Position numbers and translations under genes: made by a program. A stretch of DNA of 13,419 bases from CAIJXJ01 sp964445115 (GTDB lineage: Bacteria > Pseudomonadota > Gammaproteobacteria > Burkholderiales > Methylophilaceae). Shown here piece after piece: positions 8,555 through 13,419 of this stretch. Below the pieces are notes generated by a model. That model searched no databases. It worked only from the letters and a program-made list of their open reading frames with translations, and was not told the DNA's origin. Position 1 is the stretch's first letter. Each line of letters opens with the position of its first letter. The stretch covers positions 1 to 13,419 of the forward strand of contig CAYUJU010000061.1 in assembly GCA_964445115.1 (NCBI GenBank), read 5' to 3'.

Positions 8555-8716
8555 CGCTGAGGTTTCTTGTGCCTTTCGGCGATCCTGCCCGTCAGGACCA
8601 ACCGCACGCGTCCGCCATTTGTCTAAACGCCCTTTACCTGGCTCGGGTATTGAGTTCGCGGGGCAGAGTGTTCCACCTACACCACATGATGGAGTGAACC
8701 GCGCAGTATTCGGTTC

Positions 8717-11572
8717 GTGGTCACGGCCAAAACGCAATACAACCTCAAGAACGCGCGGGAATACTTTGAGGAGCACCTTTGCGTCGGCGACTACTACGAC
8801 GAGGGGCAGCGGGTGTCTGGGGAATGGACCGGGCTGGGAGCGCAACGGCTCGGATTGGCTGGCCGAGTGCGGGCCGAAGACTTCCTGCGGCTCTGTGAGA
8901 ATCAGCATCCGGCCACGGGCGATACGCTGACGCAGCGGCTGAACACAACCCGCGTGGCGGCGGGCAAGGACGCCGCAAACCGCCGCATCTTCTACGACTT
9001 CACTTTCTCTCCGCCCAAATCGGTGTCGCTGGTGGGGTTTCTCGGCGGGGATGCGCGTGTCCTCGAAGCGCACGCGCGCGCGGTGAAGACGGCCCTTCGG
9101 GAGTTCGAGGCATTTGCTTCAACCCGTGTCCGTGGCGGCGGCGTCCAGGCGGACCGGCCTACCGGCAATTTTGCTGCGGCCTTGTTCACACACGATACAT
9201 CTCGCGCTCTCGATCCCCATCTGCACACACACTGCATCGTCTTCAACGCGACGTTCGACGCGGCGGAGGAGCGATGGAAGGCACTGCAAAACTATGGACT
9301 GCTTCGGGCACGGAAGTTTGCCGAGAACGCCTACTACCATGAACTCGCCCGTGAGTTGCGGGGATTCGGCTACCGCATTCGCAACCTCCCGCGTGGTGAT
9401 TTCCAGATTGAGGGTGTGCCAGCCGCGCTTTGCGATCGGTTTTCCAAGCGGGATGCCGAGATTGACAAGGCCCTGGCTGCGCTGCTGACCGAGCAGCCGG
9501 AATTGAGCGGCGCGAACATCTCGGAACTACGGGCACGCCTGGCGACCGAGAAGCGGACGCGCAAGCAAAAGGACTTGAGCCGGGAGCAACTTCAGTCCCT
9601 TTGGAGCGCACAATTGACGCCGCAGGAGGTCGCGCTGCTCAGAGATCTGTCGCGCCAGGTCGCCGAAAGCACTGAGAAGACTCGACGAGTCACTGTCGCC
9701 GAGGCGGTGCAATGGGCAGAGGAACATTTGTTCGACCGGAACTCGGTCGTGCTGGAATGCCAGGTGTGGCAGGAGGCATTGGGGCGGGCGCGCGGCGAGG
9801 AGTTCTCGGTTGAGGAACTCAAGACGTTGACCGACCAGCGTAGCTACATCCGCAACGCGGAGCGTCCGGGCGAAGTGACGTTGCGGGACGTGCTGTTGCG
9901 CGAATGGGAAGTTGTTCAGACCGCGAAAGAAGGCGTTGCCGCTTGCCATCCGCTGGTGGCGAATCCGACTGCCTCGAACCCGGCGCTCGATGGCGAACAA
10001 CGCCAGGCACTGGATGCGCTGCTCTCCTCCACAAACACAGTATCGGTCTTTCGCGGTGGCGCGGGCACGGGCAAGAGTTACGTCCTGCGTGGACTGGTCG
10101 AGCAACTGCGGCAGGCCGGCCGGTCGGTGGTCGTTCTTGCCCCGCAGCGGCAGCAGGTCGTGGACATGGAGAAGAACGGATTCCATTCGCCGTCCACGGT
10201 GGCAAGCTTTCTGACCAAGGGCGAACTCGCCGAACGTGCGGTTGTCATCGTGGACGAAGCCGGGCAGATCGGCGGACGACAGATGCAGGCATTGTTGCGG
10301 CTGGCAAAGGAACGTAATGCGCGAGTAGTCCTCTCCGGTGATACGCGACAGCATGGGGCGGTTGAGGCGTCTGACGCGCTCCTCGCCATCGAGCGGCACG
10401 GCGGCGTGAAGCCGGTCGAATTGCAGACGATTCGCCGCCAAGACCCGGCACTTGGTCGTGACAACGAGGAGCGCACGCACATCAAGCGGTATCTGAAAGC
10501 CGTGGAATCCGCTGCGGCGGGCCGTTTAACTGAATCATTCGAGCGTTTGGACAAGATGGGAGCGGTCGTGGGGTGTGGTGTTGGCGAACAAGCCGACAAG
10601 CTGGCGGACGAATACTTGCGACTGGTGGAGCAAGATGCTTCGGCAGTCGTCGTCTCGCAAACCTGGACAGAGGTCCACCGCGTCAACTCGCGCGTCCGCG
10701 ACGCGCTCAAGAGGAAGGGCCTGCTCGGGGCGAATGACGCGACAATGCAAATCCTCGAACGCCTGGACCTGACCAACGCGCAGAAGCGCGACGAACGGTT
10801 CTATCCGCAGGATTCTGTCATTGTCTTCAACCAGAAGGTGCGCGAAGCCGAGCCTGGGGCGAAGGGCAAGCTGTCGGGAATCCTCAAGTCCGGGCTGCTG
10901 GTTGATGTCGGGGGGCGCTTTGTCACTGTCTCAAACAAGATGCTCGACCGCATTTCTGTTTGCCAGTCGCGTGACATCGCCGTGGCGGCGGGAGACAGAC
11001 TGCACCTGAAAGCCAATCGCAAACTCGCAAGCGGTGGACGCGTCACAAACGGCGAGCTTGTCGCTGTAAAGTCCGTTTGGGCCGATGGTGGCATTGAACT
11101 CGCCGATGGCAGGGTTCTGGACGCCAGCTTTCGCGAGTTCCTGCCCGGCTATGCCGTCACCTCCTACGGCTCGCAGGGCAAGACGGTGGATCACGTCCTG
11201 TTTTCCGACTCCACCATCAAGGCCGCGACAAATGCGCAACAGTGGTATGTGACCATCTCGCGCGGTCGGCGAGGCATCCGCATCTTCACGCCGGACAAGG
11301 AGCAGTTGCGCGAGAACGTCACGCGCTCCGGGCATCGCCCACTGGCGCTGGAACTCGCCGCCGGCTCAACGCCAAGTCGCGGCATCCGCCTTTGGGATCG
11401 GCTGCATGGCTTCCTGCTGCGGTTCGGTCGTCGCGCGGCTGACAGCTTCTGCCGACTGAAACTCTCTCGTCGCCATCGTCATCAACCTATTGAAAACCAT
11501 GAGCACAAAATCACCCGAATGTTGGGCGAGCGACCCGAACGCTCGCGCGGTCAAAATCGAAGTATCAGCTGA
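8717..11572 (+). CDS. MobF-family conjugative relaxase with C-terminal SF1 helicase (TrwC/TraI-like)
   Basis: Nicks the transfer origin, stays covalently bound to the 5' end and unwinds the strand for conjugal transfer. At 951 residues it is close to TrwC length, so it appears complete. The relaxase domain (about 1-300) has candidate catalytic tyrosines Tyr16 and Tyr26/Tyr27 (AREYF and GDYYDEG) and the metal-binding triad His168, His170, His172 (DPHLHTH). The helicase domain has Walker A GGAGTGKS at 447-454, Walker B VDEAGQ with Asp513/Glu514, and a late motif YAVTSYGSQGKTVD (around 814) as in RecD-type enzymes. The start is GTG 8717; the frame is closed by TGA at 8687 and only ATT 8708 is an alternative, with no good ribosome site. 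The 162-bp gap before it could hold oriT, but I could not identify one. Confidence 0.93.
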   Translation: MVTAKTQYNLKNAREYFEEHLCVGDYYDEGQRVSGEWTGLGAQRLGLAGRVRAEDFLRLCENQHPATGDTLTQRLNTTRVAAGKDAANRRIFYDFTFSPPKSVSLVGFLGGDARVLEAHARAVKTALREFEAFASTRVRGGGVQADRPTGNFAAALFTHDTSRALDPHLHTHCIVFNATFDAAEERWKALQNYGLLRARKFAENAYYHELARELRGFGYRIRNLPRGDFQIEGVPAALCDRFSKRDAEIDKALAALLTEQPELSGANISELRARLATEKRTRKQKDLSREQLQSLWSAQLTPQEVALLRDLSRQVAESTEKTRRVTVAEAVQWAEEHLFDRNSVVLECQVWQEALGRARGEEFSVEELKTLTDQRSYIRNAERPGEVTLRDVLLREWEVVQTAKEGVAACHPLVANPTASNPALDGEQRQALDALLSSTNTVSVFRGGAGTGKSYVLRGLVEQLRQAGRSVVVLAPQRQQVVDMEKNGFHSPSTVASFLTKGELAERAVVIVDEAGQIGGRQMQALLRLAKERNARVVLSGDTRQHGAVEASDALLAIERHGGVKPVELQTIRRQDPALGRDNEERTHIKRYLKAVESAAAGRLTESFERLDKMGAVVGCGVGEQADKLADEYLRLVEQDASAVVVSQTWTEVHRVNSRVRDALKRKGLLGANDATMQILERLDLTNAQKRDERFYPQDSVIVFNQKVREAEPGAKGKLSGILKSGLLVDVGGRFVTVSNKMLDRISVCQSRDIAVAAGDRLHLKANRKLASGGRVTNGELVAVKSVWADGGIELADGRVLDASFREFLPGYAVTSYGSQGKTVDHVLFSDSTIKAATNAQQWYVTISRGRRGIRIFTPDKEQLRENVTRSGHRPLALELAAGSTPSRGIRLWDRLHGFLLRFGRRAADSFCRLKLSRRHRHQPIENHEHKITRMLGERPERSRGQNRSIS

Positions 11573-11855
11573 ACAAAGCTTGCTGTTGCCCTTCGACCAG
11601 TTCGCCTTCGCCGAACTCAAGAGCGAGGGGAAGGAGCAGCGCCTCCGCTTGGTCTTCGCCACGCACGAAGTCACACTTCGCGGCTACTCTCTGCGCCGCA
11701 TCGAGACCGGGATACAACGGATGGACCTATCCTTCCTGATGGCGTTGCCGCCTAATCAGCGGTCACTCGTGCCGGACGGCCAGCCCGTGGTTCGTGAGAT
11801 CGTGGTCACCGAGGTTGAGAAGCAGCCGGAGCGACCTCCGCGCGGCTCGGAGTGA
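11499..11855 (+). CDS. Conserved-looking small protein overlapping the relaxase 3' end, function unknown
   Basis: Predicted 118-residue soluble protein with no signal peptide or membrane segment. It begins at ATG 11499 (MSTKSPECWASDPNARAV), inside the last 74 bases of the relaxase gene in another frame; a TTG at 11490 would add three residues. The central part alternates hydrophobic and charged residues (LLLPFDQFAFAELK, QRLRLVFATHEVTLRGYSL), suggesting a small beta-rich fold. The tail is Pro/Arg/Glu-rich. The overlap suggests co-transcription and coupling with the relaxase, so a relaxosome accessory or regulator is possible; that is inference. I recognise no named domain. Confidence 0.72.
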   Translation: MSTKSPECWASDPNARAVKIEVSAEQSLLLPFDQFAFAELKSEGKEQRLRLVFATHEVTLRGYSLRRIETGIQRMDLSFLMALPPNQRSLVPDGQPVVREIVVTEVEKQPERPPRGSE

Positions 11856-11911
11856 TTCTACCGCTGAGAGAAGTTCTTCCAGTATCGGGAGGTATGGTGT
11901 GCCATGAGGAT

Positions 11912-11938
11912 GAAAAATGGCTTCCATTGGCGGAAGCC
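11912..11938 (-). terminator. Intrinsic terminator of the radC-like gene
   Basis: Read on the minus strand, the radC stop (11949-11947) is followed 8 bases later by a stem GGCTTCC / GGAAGCC (11938-11932 with 11925-11919), a 6-base loop GCCAAT, then ATTTTTC. A GC-containing 7-bp stem with a T tract is a classical Rho-independent terminator. On the plus strand no T tract follows, so it acts mainly on the radC side of this convergent pair. Confidence 0.8.
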
Positions 11939-11946
11939 GAAACCGG

Positions 11947-12492
11947 CTAGCTGTAAAAATAGCCAAGACTGCGAAGACTGGTGTGGTTTGGGTTACCAAC
12001 GACGATGTGATCGAGAACTTCGATTTTGAGAAGTTGGCCCGCTCGAATGAGGTCACGGGTGATTTTGATGTCCGCCTCGGATGGAGTCGGCTCACCGCTC
12101 GGATGATTGTGTGCGATGATGATTGCGGCAGCGCTTGCCATGATGGCTAAACGGAATACCTCCCTGGGATGACAGAGAATGGTATCCATCGTTCCAATGG
12201 ACACCAGGTAGTGGCCTTTGATACGGCGGCGAGTGTTGAGGATGAAAACCACCAAACATTCACATTCAGAATTGAAGTAGGGATGGGTCGCGATATGCGC
12301 TTTCCAATAGGCGGCTGCCTGATCCGGAGTTTCACACTGTTGCATGGTGTCGGGTGTGGGACATTCCCGAAGTGATACGATTTTCCATTCCTGCGGTTGA
12401 GCCGGGAATTTGATGGGCTTAACGATGTTGTTCTCAGGTTGCGGAGCGATGGCGGGGCTTCCAGTGGCGATGAGGTTTTCCGTTGTGTTCAT
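11947..12492 (-). CDS. radC: RadC-like JAB/MPN-domain protein
   Basis: Protein of 181 residues ending in a RadC-type JAB (MPN+) domain. The metal-binding JAMM pattern is clear: HNHPSG with His128 and His130, Ser132, and Asp141 in PSEAD, plus an upstream acidic residue in SECECLVVFILN (Glu76 or Glu78). The end LDHIVVG...SLRSLGYF is also typical. The N-terminal helix-hairpin-helix part of chromosomal RadC is missing; instead there is a ~45-residue Pro/Gln-rich leader. The start is ATG 12492. A longer frame to 12573 would have to translate through a strong inverted repeat and is less likely. Short RadC-like proteins are common on mobile elements and prophages; their biochemical role is not settled. 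It faces the plus-strand mobility genes and has its own terminator. Confidence 0.9.
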   Translation of the reverse strand: MNTTENLIATGSPAIAPQPENNIVKPIKFPAQPQEWKIVSLRECPTPDTMQQCETPDQAAAYWKAHIATHPYFNSECECLVVFILNTRRRIKGHYLVSIGTMDTILCHPREVFRLAIMASAAAIIIAHNHPSGEPTPSEADIKITRDLIRAGQLLKIEVLDHIVVGNPNHTSLRSLGYFYS

Positions 12493-12498
12493 GTTTTG

Positions 12499-12570
12499 CG
12501 TTTCGTTCTGAAGGAGCGGGACTGCTCTCTTCACCTGCCCCGAGAGAGCAGCCCCGCTCCTGGCGAAACG
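12499..12570. repeat. REP-like imperfect palindrome in the radC leader
   Basis: Bases 12512-12530 pair with 12543-12561 (GGAGCGGGACTGCTCTCT against its complement) with one mismatch. The loop is 12 bases. Beyond an asymmetric internal bulge, CGTTTCG at 12499-12505 pairs with CGAAACG at 12564-12570. It sits directly upstream of the radC start, where it would be in the mRNA leader or block read-through. The G/C-rich arms with a conserved hairpin shape resemble intergenic REP elements; whether other copies exist in the genome cannot be seen here. Confidence 0.75.
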
Positions 12571-12572
12571 CA

Positions 12573-12694
12573 CCCGCCTGTGCCCGTGCCGCCGGGCGGC
12601 GGAGCATCAGCAACGAAGTGACAGCGGGCGGAAAGATGTTTCGACCGCTGGCGCGAGGTTGCGCGGAGCAACCAGAGGCGCGGGCACAGGCGGG
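12573..12694. ncRNA. Possible multi-branched structured RNA or folded ssDNA site
   Basis: An 18-bp terminal helix joins 12573-12590 (CCCGCCTGTGCCCGTGCC) to 12677-12694, with one T-G wobble if read as plus-strand RNA. Inside it are a hairpin CAGCGG (12622-12627) / CCGCTG (12645-12650) continued by GAAA-GATG-TTTC (12631-12642), a hairpin GGTTGC (12657-12662) / GCAACC (12668-12673), and a GCCGCC/GGCGGC palindrome at 12588-12600. The result is a cloverleaf-like plan. I do not recognise it as a tRNA or any named RNA family. The plus strand is assumed only because the wobble pair works there. Function is unknown. Confidence 0.4.
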
Positions 12695-12723
12695 ATGAAC
12701 ACAACGGACTACCTCATCGGCGG

Positions 12724-12894
12724 ATGCCGGGCACGCGCTGCATCCTCTTCGACGAATCTGACTCTCAGACCCTCACTGAAGCAATAATGCGAGGTTGCAG
12801 ACGCATCTTGCAGGCTTGCCCTGATTTCACGTGGTTTCGGAGTGTTTTAGTGCCAGCAAAAGTGCCAGCAGAAGTGCCAGCAACGCCTCACTGA
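12724..12894 (+). pseudogene. Short open frame with VPA-repeat tail; small gene or 3' remnant
   Basis: A 56-codon frame from ATG 12724 to TGA 12892-12894 encodes MPGTRCILFDESDSQTLTEA, continues through CRRILQACPDFTWFR, and ends in VPAKVPAEVPATPH. The frame stays open upstream to 12622, through the right part of the inverted repeat. The composition (ILFDESDSQTLTEAI, LQACPDFTWF) looks protein-like rather than random. The VPA-rich tail explains the 12-bp direct repeats here. It could be the leftover 3' end of a larger gene, perhaps a recombinase, cut by the repeat structure. I cannot name it, and it may not be expressed. Confidence 0.35.
12849..12882. repeat. Three 12-bp-spaced direct repeats of AGTGCCAGCA
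   Basis: AGTGCCAGCA occurs at 12849-12858, 12861-12870 and 12873-12882, exactly 12 bp apart (spacers AA and GA). In the frame of the 12724 ORF the unit encodes VPA plus a charged residue; one frame over it reads SAS-K/R. It may therefore be a coding repeat, or an iteron or recombinase arm-type array given the integrase gene 350 bp downstream. Confidence 0.7.
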
Positions 12895-13239
12895 ACGGGT
12901 TGTTTCCTCCTAATTGGTGAGTAATGGCAGAGTAATCAGCGACTTGACGAAACGCTCAGGAAAGGGCCATTTTACAGGCGATTTCGCTGCCTGTCAGGCG
13001 ATGGGTCTGAGATTGCGTGAGTTGTGGTTGGACGGGGGGTTGGGACTGCCAACACCATTTCCTGTCCGATTCCGACCCTCGCCTCCAGCCTTTTATTGGG
13101 GTTTTTGGAGGAAAAACGGTCGAGTTTCAGTGAAATCTTCAGTGAAACGGCTGCCCGGCAGAAGCTCGGGAAGCGCACGCTGAAAGCACTGTCACGGCTC
13201 GCTAACGAGGGCGGAACGAGTTGGTTCATGCTTCTAACC
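12895..13239. other. Region upstream of the integrase; no convincing complete gene
   Basis: This 345-bp stretch holds no gene I can support. The plus frame from 12914 to 13183 (89 codons, GTG start) has low-complexity, Arg/Ser/Pro-rich content and no motif. The frame of the integrase is open from 13021, after TGA 13018-13020, and its last part before 13240 (SETAARQKLGKRTLKALSRL) could belong to a longer N-terminus. An 8-bp direct repeat CAGGCGAT is at 12975-12982 and 12995-13002. TTGACG at 12944-12949 has no good -10 partner. An attachment site could lie here, but only the second copy outside the window would show it. Confidence 0.4.
13125..13147. promoter_or_regulatory. Pair of TTTCAGTGAAA palindromes before the integrase
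   Basis: TTTCAGTGAAA at 13125-13135 is a perfect palindrome about a central G. A second copy, CTTCAGTGAAA, is at 13137-13147, 12 bp on, about one turn of the helix away. Two in-phase palindromes about 95 bp before a recombinase start fit an operator or excisionase/integrase arm site. They are short, and the stretch is also open in the integrase frame (FSEIFSE), so coding coincidence is possible. Confidence 0.35.
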
Positions 13240-13419
13240 ATGAATCAAACGATGAAGAACCGATACCGGGTGTTCCGCCGTGGCTGGGGCACCTACTACT
13301 GCGAAGACCTCGTCACCAAGAAGCAAACCACCCTCGGCACCCGCGACAAGACGGAAGCCTACCGGCTGGTCGCGGCGAAGAACGAACACGAGGAAGCCCC
13401 CGCCTTCAGCCTGCAACTG
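13240..13419 (+). CDS. Probable tyrosine recombinase/integrase, N-terminal 60 codons (3' end outside window)
   Basis: The frame from ATG 13240 runs to the last base without a stop. It begins MNQTMKNRYRVFRRGWGTYY and continues CEDLVTKKQTTLGTRDKTEAYRLVAAKNE. The plan of short beta strands (YRVFRRGWGTYYCEDLVTKKQTTLGT), then a helix linking DKTEA to AKNEH, matches the N-terminal arm-binding region of phage-type integrases as I remember verrucomicrobial members. The catalytic R-H-R-Y residues are beyond the window, so identity rests on the N-terminus alone. ATG 13228 and ATG 13252 are alternative starts; no strong ribosome site is visible. It would supply integration and excision for the element carrying the relaxase. 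Confidence 0.65.
   Translation, partial: MNQTMKNRYRVFRRGWGTYYCEDLVTKKQTTLGTRDKTEAYRLVAAKNEHEEAPAFSLQL

Larger units (their letters stand above)
12468..12719. repeat. Outer inverted repeat: start of radC copied in opposite orientation
   Basis: Bases 12468-12492 and 12695-12719 are inverted copies matching at 23 of 25 positions; the two mismatches are adjacent in the middle (TT against AG on the left-arm strand). The left arm is exactly the first 25 bases of radC. The right arm reads, on the plus strand, ATGAACACAACGGA then CTACCTCATCG, so it also begins with an ATG and opens a 31-codon frame (MNTTDYLIGG..., stop TAA at 12788) resembling RadC MNTTENLIAT. As one folded strand, the arms would form a 25-bp stem closing the two inner hairpin domains. 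Origin by inverted duplication is inference. Confidence 0.75.

Noticed and set aside
8583..8597. Hairpin TCCTG/CAGGA after dmeF as a terminator
   Set aside because: Only 5 bp and no T tract follows; not enough to call.
8238..8930. Plus-strand frame of 230 codons bridging dmeF and the relaxase
   Set aside because: It overlaps the conserved ends of both genes out of frame and is Arg/Ser/Pro-rich, typical of a shadow.
9527..10480. Minus-strand frame of 317 codons inside the relaxase
   Set aside because: Antisense to the helicase region including Walker A; no motif of its own.
12573..12694. tRNA gene or integron attC site
   Set aside because: No T-loop (TTCRANY) or CCA-end acceptor pattern, and no GTTRRRY/RYYYAAC core pair; the closing helix is too long for a tRNA.
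12849..12882. CRISPR array
   Set aside because: Units are 10 bp with 2-bp spacers, far too short, and no cas gene is present.
12944..12973. TTGACG with a spaced CATTTT as a promoter for the integrase
   Set aside because: The -10 element is poor and lies nearly 270 bp from the chosen start.

Overview
This looks like a GC-rich bacterial genome segment that joins a heavy-metal efflux cluster to a DNA-mobilisation module. The most likely host group is Verrucomicrobiota or a relative. That placement is an inference from remembered resemblance of the CzcB N-terminal domain, the MobF relaxase and the integrase N-terminus to verrucomicrobial proteins, together with weak Shine-Dalgarno sites. It was not tested by any search.

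Left part (1-8554), metal export. The window opens inside the 3' end of a P1B-2 (Zn/Cd/Pb-type) P-type ATPase. A small His-containing lipoprotein gene overlaps its stop codon. A good sigma70-like promoter (1013-1041) then precedes a second unit of five same-strand genes: a small membrane-anchored or secreted protein of unknown function (1077), two possible hairpins, then czcB, czcA, czcC and dmeF with gaps of only 5-11 nt. CzcB, CzcA and CzcC form a tripartite RND pump spanning the envelope. DmeF and the P-type ATPase move metal from cytoplasm to periplasm, where the RND pump can take it outward. The CzcA TM4 motif (AIG-x3-DDA-x3-VEN) together with DmeF points to Ni/Co, while the ATPase points to Zn/Cd/Pb.

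Right part (8717-13419), mobility. A full-length MobF relaxase-helicase (951 aa) begins 162 bp after dmeF. It is followed by an overlapping small gene of unknown function. A convergent RadC-like JAB/MPN protein gene on the minus strand has its own intrinsic terminator. The last gene is the N-terminal 60 codons of a probable tyrosine recombinase that runs off the window. No type IV coupling protein or mating-pair gene is visible, so an integrative and mobilisable element carrying metal resistance is a reasonable reading, but both ends lie outside the window.

The least explained DNA is 12468-12900. Three nested or adjacent inverted repeats lie there: a 25-bp outer arm pair whose left arm is the first 25 bases of radC, an 18-bp REP-like hairpin, and an 18-bp helix enclosing further hairpins. 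A short open frame and 12-bp direct repeats follow. This fits a multi-branched RNA, a folded single-stranded DNA site or a non-autonomous repeat element, and is the best candidate here for something undescribed.
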